This document shows, piece by piece, positions 36,858-44,635 of a DNA stretch of 64,000 nt. This DNA comes from Tritonibacter litoralis (GTDB lineage: Bacteria > Pseudomonadota > Alphaproteobacteria > Rhodobacterales > Rhodobacteraceae). The notes under the pieces are model-generated. The model was given only the letters and a program-made list of their open reading frames with translations, was not told where the DNA came from and did not search any database. Location: contig NZ_WIBF01000011.1 in NCBI RefSeq assembly GCF_009496005.1, positions 62,001 to 126,000 on the forward strand, read 5' to 3'. Positions within the stretch are counted from its first letter, which is position 1, and each line of letters starts with the position of its first letter. The translations under genes and the position numbers were made by a program.

Positions 36858-37145
36858 AGAATTGCGTCCCTTTGTGAGAGTTGAGGGGGGGTTTCACACC
36901 CCCGCACCCCCGTGAAGTATTTGAAAAAAGATGAAACCATTTAGAGTTCTTTTACCTAGATGGCGCGATTGTGATCTGGCGGTACAGGCTGAAGAGCCGA
37001 TGATCGTAAAAGGTGAAAGCGCGCCCTTTCATTTGGCGAAGGCTTGGGATTGGGCGCGCAGCCCTTTCATCTTTTTCTAAATACTTCCGCCGGAGGCTCC
37101 CGCAGGAGCAACAAGCAGGACCGGTTTTGTTTGATAGTGTCCAGT
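36858..37145. repeat. Intergenic region with an inverted pair of a 23-base repeat
   Basis: No gene. A 23-base element at 36914-36936 (GAAGTATTT then an A-rich run, then GATGAAA) recurs inverted at 37065-37087 with 21 of 23 positions equal. Each copy is flanked on its outer side by a GC-rich hairpin-like sequence (C-run at 36897-36911; GCTCCCGCAGGAGC at 37096-37109). Confidence 0.65.
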
Positions 37146-37358
37146 TCATCTTTTGCGGTCCTCCAATTCGGCGTTAAAGATCCGCATACGATGGGTCAGA
37201 TTGTCATGGTTGGTGACACTGTCGAAGTTCTCAAAGAGGAAAGACAGCGCTTCGCCCTCATCCAGACCGGCATCCTGCGCGAAGCGGCGCAGGCGGCGAT
37301 AGCCGTCTTCGGTCATGGATACCGGAAAACGGCGGGTGAGGCGGAAGCGTTTGGGCAT
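37146..37358 (-). CDS. Small conserved hypothetical protein
   Basis: 70 residues from the ATG at 37358, preceded by AAAGGAAATGAA; a longer frame to 37403 lacks a ribosome site. Basic N-terminus (MPKRFRLTRRFPVSM), then TEDGYRRLRRFAQDAGLDEGEALSFLFENFD, a helix pattern that recalls ribbon-helix-helix or similar small DNA-binding proteins. No firm family match. It lies 54 bases after the acyl-CoA dehydrogenase and may be co-transcribed. Function unknown. Confidence 0.65.
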   Translation of the reverse strand: MPKRFRLTRRFPVSMTEDGYRRLRRFAQDAGLDEGEALSFLFENFDSVTNHDNLTHRMRIFNAELEDRKR

Positions 37359-37412
37359 TTCATTTCCTTTGATGGCTCTATCGGCGCTCGACGCGCCGTG
37401 CAAAGAGTGACC

Positions 37413-39194
37413 TCAGAACGCGTCAGGGTCCAGCGCCATAACAGGGTCCGCGCCGGATTGAATACGTGCCAGATGCAATGCCGTGGCAGGCAGTTCGCGG
37501 GACATGTAATACCGTGCCGTTGCCAATTTAGTCTCATAGAACGCGGCGTCGCCTGTGCCGCTGTCCAATGCCTTTTGCGAAGCTTTTGCAATATCCGCCC
37601 ACATCAGTCCCAGGCACACATGGCCGAAGAGATGCATAAAGTCATAAGAGCCCGCCAGCGCGTGGTTGGGGTTCTTCATCCCGTTTTGCATAAAATACAT
37701 GCCCGCGGCTTGCAGATCCTTGGAGGCTGCTTTCAACGGGTCGATGAATTGCGTCTTGAAACCCTCGGATATCTCACCGGCTTCATTGCAGAAGGACTTC
37801 ACCAGTTCAAAGAACCCCATGACATGTTTGCCACCATCCTGCGCCAGCTTGCGCCCGACAAGGTCCAGCGCCTGAACGCCGTTTGCGCCTTCATAAATCA
37901 TAGTGATCCGGGCATCGCGGGTGAATTGGGACATGCCCCATTCTTCGATATAGCCGTGACCGCCATAGATCTGCTGGGCCTGGACGGTCATGTCATAGCC
38001 CTTGTCCGTCAGGAACCCTTTGAGAATGGGCGTCAGGAGTGAGATCAACCCCTCAGCCTCGGCGTCATTGGAACGATGGGATTGGTCAATCAACAGCGCG
38101 CCCCAAAGCATAAAGGCGCGCGCCCCTTCGGTGAAGCTTTTCTGGGCCATCAGGTTGCGACGGATATCGGGGTGGACAATCAGCGGATCTGCCGGGCCAT
38201 CGGGATTTTTGACGCCGGTCACATCGCGCCCCTGCAGGCGGTCCTTGGCATAATCCACGGCGTTTTGATACGCAGCCTCTGCCTGCGCAAGCCCCTGCAT
38301 CGCCACGCCCAGACGCGCTTCGTTCATCATGGTGAACATGGCGCGCATGCCTTTGTGTTGCTGTCCCAGCAGATAGCCGGTCGCACCGTCATAGTTCATC
38401 ACACAGGTGGAATTGCCGTGGATGCCCATTTTTTCTTCGATTTTACCGACCGACACAGCGTTGCGTGTGCCCAGGGCGCCGTCCTCATCCACCATGATTT
38501 TGGGCACTATAAACAATGACACGCCTTTGATCCCTTCAGGCCCGCCGGGGATTTTAGCCAGAACCAAATGGATCACATTGTCCGCAAGGTCATGATCGCC
38601 TGCGGAGATAAAGATCTTCTGCCCGGTGATCTTGTAACTGCCATCTTCCTGGGGTTCGGCTTTGGTCCGCATCAGGCCCAGATCCGTGCCGCAATGGGGT
38701 TCTGTTAGGTTCATGGTGCCGGTCCAGGCGCAGGAGACCATATTGGGCAGGTAGGTGGCTTTTTGTGCATCTGTCCCATGGGCCAGAATGGCAGAAGCCG
38801 CGCCATGGGTCAGACCCTGATACATGGTGAAGGCCTGATTGGCGGCAGAGAAGAACTCTCCCACGGCGGTGCCCATCAGATAAGGCATGTTCTGGCCGCC
38901 AAATTCTTCGGGCATGTCAAGACCGGGCCAGCCGCCGTCTTTCATCTGTTCAAACGCGTCTTTGAAACCTGTCGGGGTTGTCACCACGCCGTTTTCATAT
39001 TTGCATCCTCCCTGATCCCCAACGGAGTTCAGGGGCTGCAGGACCTGAGAGGCGATTTTGCCGGCTTCTTCCAGAACCGCGCTGGTGAATTCAGAGTCTA
39101 GCTCGCTGTAACCTGGGATATCGCGGTCTGCGATCTTCAAAACCTCATGCAACAGGAATTGCACGTCTTGGGTTGGGGCGGTGTAACGGGGCAT
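37413..39194 (-). CDS. Acyl-CoA dehydrogenase, DmdC-type long form
   Basis: 593 residues, longer than the 380-residue classic type because of an extra C-terminal domain. FAD-binding parts ([24 protein letters not shown]) and the catalytic base Glu435 in IYEGANGVQ are present. The length and base position agree with the 3-methylmercaptopropionyl-CoA dehydrogenase DmdC of roseobacters as I remember it, but the same architecture occurs in fatty acyl-CoA dehydrogenases. No dmdB or dmdD is nearby, and fadA, fadJ and two MerR genes are, so general acyl-CoA oxidation is equally likely. Confidence 0.88.
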   Translation of the reverse strand: MPRYTAPTQDVQFLLHEVLKIADRDIPGYSELDSEFTSAVLEEAGKIASQVLQPLNSVGDQGGCKYENGVVTTPTGFKDAFEQMKDGGWPGLDMPEEFGGQNMPYLMGTAVGEFFSAANQAFTMYQGLTHGAASAILAHGTDAQKATYLPNMVSCAWTGTMNLTEPHCGTDLGLMRTKAEPQEDGSYKITGQKIFISAGDHDLADNVIHLVLAKIPGGPEGIKGVSLFIVPKIMVDEDGALGTRNAVSVGKIEEKMGIHGNSTCVMNYDGATGYLLGQQHKGMRAMFTMMNEARLGVAMQGLAQAEAAYQNAVDYAKDRLQGRDVTGVKNPDGPADPLIVHPDIRRNLMAQKSFTEGARAFMLWGALLIDQSHRSNDAEAEGLISLLTPILKGFLTDKGYDMTVQAQQIYGGHGYIEEWGMSQFTRDARITMIYEGANGVQALDLVGRKLAQDGGKHVMGFFELVKSFCNEAGEISEGFKTQFIDPLKAASKDLQAAGMYFMQNGMKNPNHALAGSYDFMHLFGHVCLGLMWADIAKASQKALDSGTGDAAFYETKLATARYYMSRELPATALHLARIQSGADPVMALDPDAF

Positions 39195-39230
39195 ATTGGG
39201 TCTCCGTCCAAAGAAAAAGGGGAAGGGGGA

Positions 39231-39626
39231 TCAGGACGCAGCCTGGGATTTCATCGAGGCGATCATCTTCTCGCCCCATCGCAGCTGGTCTTTCAGCTCG
39301 TCAATTGCAGTGTCCAGTTCTTCGCGTTGGCGCTCCATATCAGCGAGGCGTTCACAGGCGACCTCATAGGTGCGGGTCAGCTGAACCAGCTGCTGGTCAT
39401 CTGCATGGTAGAGCTCTAACAGCTGGCGGATCTCTTCCAGGCTGAACCCAAAGCGTTTGCCGCGCAAAATCAGTTTCAACCGCGCACGGTCCCGTTTGGT
39501 GAACAGACGGCGCTGTCCTTCCCGGATCGGGAACAGCAACTCTTTGGCCTCGTAAAAGCGCAATGTGCGCGGTGTTACCCCAAAGGCATCACACATTTCG
39601 CGAATGGTAAAAGTGTCGTCACTCAT
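39231..39626 (-). CDS. MerR-family regulator 1 of the acyl-CoA cluster
   Basis: 131 residues. N-terminal winged helix (FTIREMCDAFGVTPRTLRFYEAKELLFP) followed by RRLFTKRDRARLKLILRGKRFGFSLEEI and a C-terminal coiled coil (about 85-125). No metal-binding cysteine cluster, so it is not a metal sensor; it belongs with the LiuR-like MerR regulators of acyl-CoA catabolism. It lies 36 bases upstream of the acyl-CoA dehydrogenase. A palindromic site at 39713-39728, 87 bases before its start, may be its own operator. It is a paralogue of the gene at 39839. Confidence 0.88.
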   Translation of the reverse strand: MSDDTFTIREMCDAFGVTPRTLRFYEAKELLFPIREGQRRLFTKRDRARLKLILRGKRFGFSLEEIRQLLELYHADDQQLVQLTRTYEVACERLADMERQREELDTAIDELKDQLRWGEKMIASMKSQAAS

Positions 39627-39712
39627 ACGGTTTTGATCCTTGCTCTCGTGGTCGTGTTGACTGGGTGAACCCCGTGTCGCGCAAACCTTATGTAGAACAG
39701 TAAAAGCAGATC

Positions 39713-39728
39713 TTGACGTTTACGTAAC
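39713..39728. promoter_or_regulatory. LiuR-like operator
   Basis: TTGACGTTTACGTAAC is a near-palindrome with two ACGT cores. From memory, LiuR-type MerR operators have a similar pair of ACGT cores in AT-rich flanks. It lies upstream of MerR regulator 1 and the acyl-CoA dehydrogenase. Confidence 0.45.
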
Positions 39729-39788
39729 TTGGACGTCACGTCACTTCGCGCCTTTACGTGGGGTCCATAAAGAGGTGCTGCGAAAATC

Positions 39789-39814
39789 AAAAAAGCCCCG
39801 GCGGAGACCGGGGC
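39789..39814 (-). terminator. Rho-independent terminator after MerR regulator 2
   Basis: On the minus strand GCCCCGG / CCGGGGC arms with a 6-base loop, then TTTTTT. It separates the two MerR genes, so regulator 1 must have its own promoter. Confidence 0.92.
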
Positions 39815-39838
39815 TTGGAATACAGCGGAACGCTGCGT

Positions 39839-40210
39839 TTATTTGTCTATCAGGCTTTCGGTTGTAGCCCGCAGCTCTGTCAGCTCAGCCAGGGCCTGAT
39901 CAATCTGCGCACGCTGCTCGTTCAGCTCTGCAAGCTGGCGATCGGCCATATCCAGAAACGCCTTAAGCTGCGCCTGGGTCCCTTCGTTTTCATAGATCAT
40001 CAGCCATTGGCGAATCTCTTCCAGCTGGAACCCAAACTTGCGCCCGCGTAAGATCAAGGTCATACGCGCTCGCTCTTTGGCACTGTAATAGCGGCTGCGG
40101 CCTTCACGGCGGGGCTGCAGCAGCTCGATATACTCATAGTATCGCAAAGTACGCGGCGTTACGTCGAACTCGGCGCACATCTCTTTGAACGACAATTCGT
40201 CTGTGGTCAC
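39839..40210 (-). CDS. MerR-family regulator 2
   Basis: 123 residues, paralogous to the gene at 39231 (shared VTPRTLR, R-YYEY/FYEA and LILRGRKFGFQLEEIRQ). Winged-helix N-terminus, coiled-coil C-terminus (about 75-120), no cysteine cluster. It probably dimerises on a spaced palindrome and responds to an acyl-CoA or fatty acid. It ends at its own terminator, so it is a single-gene transcript divergent from the thioesterase operon at 40316, which it could also control. Confidence 0.87.
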   Translation of the reverse strand: MTTDELSFKEMCAEFDVTPRTLRYYEYIELLQPRREGRSRYYSAKERARMTLILRGRKFGFQLEEIRQWLMIYENEGTQAQLKAFLDMADRQLAELNEQRAQIDQALAELTELRATTESLIDK

Positions 40211-40315
40211 GCTCTCTCTCCCTTGCGGCTAACCTAGGTGGGAGTTTTTGCAAGTGCAACAACCGAGCGCGTCCATTAGAAGCAATTGTGGAGAAGACAA
40301 ACAAAGGGATGGGCG

Positions 40316-40753
40316 ATGCACGAGATACCAAAGACACCACAGGGGTTTCTGGACGCTTTGCCCCATTGCCGAGCGCTGGGCATGCTGATGGTCTCATGCG
40401 GGGACGGCAAAGCCGTAATTGATATGCCATATGATGAGAATCTGATTGGTGACCCTAAAACACGCGTGGTGCATGGCGGTGCGGTTTCGGCCTTGATGGA
40501 CACCTGTTGTGGGATGGCAGTGTTTTTTCACCCGGACCAGCCCGACAGCACGGCCACGATTGATCTGCGCATCGACTATATGCGCAGCGCAACGCCCGGT
40601 CAGACCATCCGCGCCGAAGCCGTGTGTCATCAGATGACCCGCAATGTGGCCTTTGTGCGGGCTGTGGCGATGGATGAAGACCGCGCACGGCCCGTGGCAA
40701 CTGCCACTGGTGCCTTTACGGTGGAACGCCGCCTGCCGGAGGAGAGCGCATGA
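40316..40753 (+). CDS. PaaI-type hotdog thioesterase A
   Basis: 145 residues from the ATG at 40316 (AAAGGGA upstream; the GTG at 40286 is less likely). Hotdog fold with the PaaI motif VVHGGAVSALMDTCCGMA: HGG at the active-site turn and an acidic residue on the central helix. It hydrolyses acyl-CoA thioesters, usually aromatic or medium-chain. The stop overlaps the start of a second thioesterase (ATGA). It is divergent from the MerR/acyl-CoA cluster, so likely part of the same acyl-CoA balance. Confidence 0.87.
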   Translation: MHEIPKTPQGFLDALPHCRALGMLMVSCGDGKAVIDMPYDENLIGDPKTRVVHGGAVSALMDTCCGMAVFFHPDQPDSTATIDLRIDYMRSATPGQTIRAEAVCHQMTRNVAFVRAVAMDEDRARPVATATGAFTVERRLPEESA

Positions 40754-41259
40754 ACCGCCCCCGTCCAGAGCCCATTCAGCAAGTCAAACACCGTCGCGAC
40801 GCGGCGCTGCATGCCTTGGTGTCTTCGGTGCCCTATATCCAATTCATGGGCATCACCTTTGACCGGCGGGGCAATGAGCTGACGGCGCAGCTGAATTTTG
40901 ATGATAAGCTGATCGGCAACCCCGTGTTGCCCGCCCTGCACGGTGGGGCCACTGCTGCGTTTCTGGAGATGACGGCGATGATCACACTTCATTGGACCGT
41001 ACTGTGGGAAGGGATCGAAAGCGGTGCCTATGATCTCGAAGCCATGGCCGCGGGAGATTTGCCACGCCAGCCCAAGACCATCGATTTCAGCGTGGATTAC
41101 CTGCGGTCTGGCCTGCCGCGCGATGCCTACGCGCGGGCGCGGGTCTGGCGGTCCGGTCGCCGGTTTGCATCGGTGCATGTGGAGGCGTGGCAGGACAACA
41201 AGGAAAAACTGCTGGCCCAAGCCACTGGGCATTTTTTGATGGCCACCGAGCCCGAATAG
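40750..41259 (+). CDS. PaaI-type hotdog thioesterase B
   Basis: 169 residues. Hotdog fold with ALHGGATAAFLEMTAMI, where the HGG turn and a Glu on the helix match the PaaI active site. A longer insertion (HWTVLWEGIESGAYDLEAMAAGDLPRQ) separates helix and sheet compared with thioesterase A. It overlaps the upstream gene by 4 bases, so the two may be made in equal amounts and could form a mixed oligomer. It is followed by a MATE exporter 9 bases on. Confidence 0.85.
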   Translation: MNRPRPEPIQQVKHRRDAALHALVSSVPYIQFMGITFDRRGNELTAQLNFDDKLIGNPVLPALHGGATAAFLEMTAMITLHWTVLWEGIESGAYDLEAMAAGDLPRQPKTIDFSVDYLRSGLPRDAYARARVWRSGRRFASVHVEAWQDNKEKLLAQATGHFLMATEPE

Positions 41260-41268
41260 ACGACGCTT

Positions 41269-42609
41269 ATGGCACGCACCGATCAGGTCACATTCAAGCC
41301 CGTGTCGCACCGCCGCGTGCTTAAGATCGCCTTGCCGGTGGTGGTGTCCAATGCAACCGTTCCCTTGCTTGGGGTGGTGGACACGGGCGTGGTTGGCCAG
41401 CTGGGGGATGCTGCCGCGCTGGCGGCTGTTGCGGTTGGCTCGGTTATTCTGACGTCGCTTTACTGGATCTTTGGTTTCTTGCGAATGGGGACGGTTGGGC
41501 TTGCCAGCCAGGCCATCGGGCGCGGCGACACGCCCGAGGTCGCGGCGATCCTCACGCGCTGTTTGCTGATTGGGATCGGAGCAGGGTTGGTCATCACACT
41601 GTTGCAGGTGCCGCTGTTCTCATTGGCTCTGTCGCTGGCGGCTCCGTCGGACTCAGCCAGTGAGATGGCGCGGAGTTACTTGGGCATCCGGGTCTGGTCC
41701 GCGCCTGCCATGATTGCCATTTATGGTCTGTCAGGTTGGCTGATTGCGCAGGAGCGCACCTTTTCCTTTTTCGCCGTGCAAGTGGTCATGAACCTTTTGA
41801 ACATGGTGCTGGATATCTGGTTTGTCCTTGGCCTTGACTGGGGGGTGAACGGCGTTGCGATGGCCACCTTCATTGCCGAATGGTCGGGTTTTGCCTTGGG
41901 GCTTTGGTTCTGTCGGGACGCGTTTCAATCGCCACGTTGGCGCGCCTGGGCGCGGGTGCTTGATGCGGCGCGTCTGAAACATATGGCGATGGTCAACAGT
42001 GACATTCTGATCCGGTCCCTGCTGCTGCAGGCGATCTTCTCCTCCTTTATCTTTCTTGCCGCGCGCCAGGGTGACGTGACCTTGGCCGCTAATCAGGTTT
42101 TGCTGCAGCTCATGTTTGTCACGGCGTATGGGATGGATGGGTTTGCCTTTGCCGCGGAAACGCTTGTGGGGCAGGCGCTGGGCGCGCAACAGCGCGCGGC
42201 ACTTCGGCAAAGTGTCAAAATCACCAGCTTTTGGGGCTTTGTCGTGGTTGCCGCTATGGCGGCAGCCTTTGCGCTGTGGGGCGCTGTGTTTATCGACACC
42301 ATGACGACGTCAGGGGATGTTCGTAGTGTCGCACGAGAATTCCTGCCTTACATCGTGGCGGCCCCCATTTTAGGTTGGGCCAGTTGGATGCTTGATGGAA
42401 TTTTTATCGGCGCAACGGCGTCGCGCGACATGCGGAATATGATGATCCTGAGCGCTGCGATCTATGTGGCTGCGGGGCTAATTTTGACACCGGTGTTTGG
42501 CAATCACGGGCTGTGGTTGGCGTTGCTGATTTCATTTGTGGCACGCGGTGTCACGCTGGGTCTGCGATACCCGGCGCTGGAAGCGCGCGCCGGGCCAGCC
42601 CTGTCATAA
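41269..42609 (+). CDS. MATE family exporter (DinF-like)
   Basis: 446 residues with twelve predicted membrane helices. N-terminal LKIALPVVVSNATVPLLGVVDTGVVGQLG is the MATE start, and the second half repeats it. DinF-like MATE proteins export drugs or toxic metabolites in exchange for H+ or Na+. It is probably translated with the two thioesterases upstream (9-base gap), though a functional link is unclear. It is convergent with arsC. Confidence 0.9.
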   Translation: MARTDQVTFKPVSHRRVLKIALPVVVSNATVPLLGVVDTGVVGQLGDAAALAAVAVGSVILTSLYWIFGFLRMGTVGLASQAIGRGDTPEVAAILTRCLLIGIGAGLVITLLQVPLFSLALSLAAPSDSASEMARSYLGIRVWSAPAMIAIYGLSGWLIAQERTFSFFAVQVVMNLLNMVLDIWFVLGLDWGVNGVAMATFIAEWSGFALGLWFCRDAFQSPRWRAWARVLDAARLKHMAMVNSDILIRSLLLQAIFSSFIFLAARQGDVTLAANQVLLQLMFVTAYGMDGFAFAAETLVGQALGAQQRAALRQSVKITSFWGFVVVAAMAAAFALWGAVFIDTMTTSGDVRSVAREFLPYIVAAPILGWASWMLDGIFIGATASRDMRNMMILSAAIYVAAGLILTPVFGNHGLWLALLISFVARGVTLGLRYPALEARAGPALS

Positions 42610-42618
42610 CCGGCGCTG

Positions 42619-42960
42619 TCACAGCAGCTCTGCCAGCGCCTCGGTCGGGCGGCCAATCCGGGCGGTGGTCGCCGTAAATGCAATGGGGCGTTCGATCAGC
42701 GCGGGATGTTCGGCCATGGCAGCCAACAGGGCGGCGTCGTCCATATCTGCGCTCAGGTTCAGCTCTTTGAACAGCGCATCCTTGCGGCGCATCATCTGAA
42801 TGGCAGGGACATCCAGCAATGCTTGCACCTTGGTCAACTCAGCCAGAGTGGGCCCGTCTTTTTGATAAAGGCGCACATCGACGGTCACGCCCTTTTCTTC
42901 AAAGAACGCAAGGCCTGCGCGGGATTTGGAGCAGCGCGGATTGTGCCAGTAGGTAATCAC
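42619..42960 (-). CDS. ArsC/YfgD-family arsenate reductase-like protein
   Basis: 113 residues. Thioredoxin fold with the catalytic Cys in HNPRCSKSR near residue 10 and the conserved cis-Pro region ERPIAF near 93. The family reduces arsenate with glutaredoxin, but many members (YfgD, Spx-like) have other roles. There is no ars operon nearby. The start overlaps the pyrD stop, so it is co-translated with pyrD. Confidence 0.85.
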   Translation of the reverse strand: MITYWHNPRCSKSRAGLAFFEEKGVTVDVRLYQKDGPTLAELTKVQALLDVPAIQMMRRKDALFKELNLSADMDDAALLAAMAEHPALIERPIAFTATTARIGRPTEALAELL

Positions 42961-44015
42961 AGCCAGTCTCCCTTTTTGCTGCCAACCGCATCTGCCACTG
43001 TCGCGTGCCCATCGCGCGCCAGCAGGGCATCCAGGCCGGTTGCGATCTCACCCGCAAGGCTCAGCCCGCCATAGACCATGGCTGTGTAAAACTGCACGGC
43101 AGAAGCTCCGGCGCAGATCTTGGCATAGGCCTGTTCGGCGGTGCTGATGCCGCCGACCCCGATCAGGGGCACAGCCCCTGCCAGCCGGTCCGACAGCTGG
43201 GCCACCACGCGGGTTGATTTCTTAAACAAAGGCGCGCCGGACAGGCCACCTGCCTCATCCTTGTGCGGGCTTTGCAGACCATCGCGGGACAGAGTGGTAT
43301 TGGTGGTGATCACCCCGTCAATGCCAGTTTCCTGGGCGACGGCTGCGATATCGTCCAGCTCTTCCAGTGTCAGATCCGGGGCGATCTTCAAGAACACCGG
43401 AACGCGTCGCTCCAGGTCGTCGCGGACCTCAATCACACCGTTCAAAAGCGCGCTCAGCGCAGCCTTGCCCTGCAGATCCCGCAGTTTCTCGGTATTGGGG
43501 GAGGACACGTTGACCGTGGCAAAATCCAAATGTGAACCGCAGTGACGCAGAACCGTGGCAAAATCCGCCGCCCGGTCACTGCTATCTTTGTTGGCACCTA
43601 GATTCAGGCCAATCACCGCGTCTTTGGGACGCTTCGCCAGACGGGCACCAATGGCTTCCATGCCTTCGTTGTTAAAGCCAAAGCGGTTGATCGCGGCGCG
43701 ATCCTCGCTCAGCCGAAACAGGCGGGGCTTGGGATTTCCGGGCTGCGGGCGCGGGGTGGCGGCCCCCACTTCGATAAAGCCAAATCCAGCGCGGCTCAGC
43801 GGAGCAAGCGCTTCGGCGTTTTTGTCAAAACCGGCCGCGAGGCCCACAGGGTTCGGTAGATCCAGACCCGCAACTTTGGTGCGCAAGCGGGCAGAGGTCA
43901 CAGGACCGGGCGTTGGCGCAAGCCCGGATTTCAGCGCGGATATCGACAGCCCATGTGCGGCCTCGGGGTCCATCCGGTGGAGGGCAGTCAGCGCCAGTTT
44001 TTCGACCAGTTTCAT
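42957..44015 (-). CDS. pyrD: Dihydroorotate dehydrogenase, quinone type
   Basis: 352 residues, class 2. The N-terminal helix ([22 protein letters not shown]) docks to the membrane and quinone pool. FMN-binding and active-site parts include [22 protein letters not shown] and [11 protein letters not shown], the last carrying the catalytic Ser of class 2. It oxidises dihydroorotate to orotate in pyrimidine synthesis. It is followed by the ArsC-like gene (ATGA overlap) and preceded by DUF952. Confidence 0.97.
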   Translation of the reverse strand: MKLVEKLALTALHRMDPEAAHGLSISALKSGLAPTPGPVTSARLRTKVAGLDLPNPVGLAAGFDKNAEALAPLSRAGFGFIEVGAATPRPQPGNPKPRLFRLSEDRAAINRFGFNNEGMEAIGARLAKRPKDAVIGLNLGANKDSSDRAADFATVLRHCGSHLDFATVNVSSPNTEKLRDLQGKAALSALLNGVIEVRDDLERRVPVFLKIAPDLTLEELDDIAAVAQETGIDGVITTNTTLSRDGLQSPHKDEAGGLSGAPLFKKSTRVVAQLSDRLAGAVPLIGVGGISTAEQAYAKICAGASAVQFYTAMVYGGLSLAGEIATGLDALLARDGHATVADAVGSKKGDWL

Positions 44016-44024
44016 GGTTTTTTC

Positions 44025-44363
44025 TTACTCCATATCCGACGGGAACTGATGTTGACCATCGACCAAGGGCAAGGGTTTGCTCCACAGAACATCGGTCATA
44101 TGGAGTTCCCGGTAGAGATGCGGGAACAAGGCCCCGCCGCGTGACGGCTCCCATTTCAGCGCCTCACCCAACCCTTCGGCATCCAACGCCAAGAGCCACA
44201 GGCCGTCCTCGTCTGCAAAATGCTTGGCCGCGGTTTCGGCCGCTTGGGGGGCGGTGGAAAAATGGACAAAGCCATCAGCCAGATCCACCGGCGCGCCACG
44301 TGTTTCTCCAGCCTCCTGAAAGGCGTCCCATTCGTCCTGACGGAATATCTTGTAAATCAGCAT
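44025..44363 (-). CDS. DUF952 family protein
   Basis: 112 residues from the ATG at 44363; the frame extends upstream without homology. LIYKIFRQDEWDAFQEAGETRGAPVD, then GFVHFSTAPQAAETAAKHF and a C-terminal HLYRELHMTDV are typical of DUF952. It is cytoplasmic; function is unknown, though a fold related to ADP-ribosyl or RNA 2'-phosphotransferases has been proposed for similar small proteins. It is 9 bases from the pyrD start, so it probably heads that operon. Confidence 0.85.
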   Translation of the reverse strand: MLIYKIFRQDEWDAFQEAGETRGAPVDLADGFVHFSTAPQAAETAAKHFADEDGLWLLALDAEGLGEALKWEPSRGGALFPHLYRELHMTDVLWSKPLPLVDGQHQFPSDME

Positions 44364-44476
44364 GGGGCCTCTGATGCACGGGGATGCGCTGCGGGTCAAG
44401 AGGAGGCGTGATGTCTGAAACCAAGTCCGAATATTGGCCCCGCGCCGGGCGTTTCCCGTCCGCCTCTCATGTAATA

Positions 44477-44503
44477 TTTCGCATAATTTCGCACATTTCA
44501 CGG
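44477..44503 (+). promoter_or_regulatory. Phased TTTCGCA repeats upstream of the 5'-nucleotidase
   Basis: TTTCGCA at 44477 and 44487 and TTTCACG at 44496, spaced 10 and 9 bases, lie about 135-160 bases before the nucleotidase start. Helix-phased direct repeats may be an activator site. The match to a Pho box is poor. Confidence 0.3.
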
Positions 44504-44635
44504 TCATTCTGTTGGGTTTTTGACCATATGGGCGAAAATTGCCCAAGGGTTTTCTTGCCCCTATTTCCCCTTTGGATCAGGATCAACCGGATCTAGTCTC
44601 AGGAACTAGGTACATTCGAACAGGGAGTTCACCTA

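Noticed and set aside
44461-44540. A Pho box upstream of the 5'-nucleotidase
   Set aside because: Only scattered matches to CTGTCAT were found, without the paired 11-base spacing.
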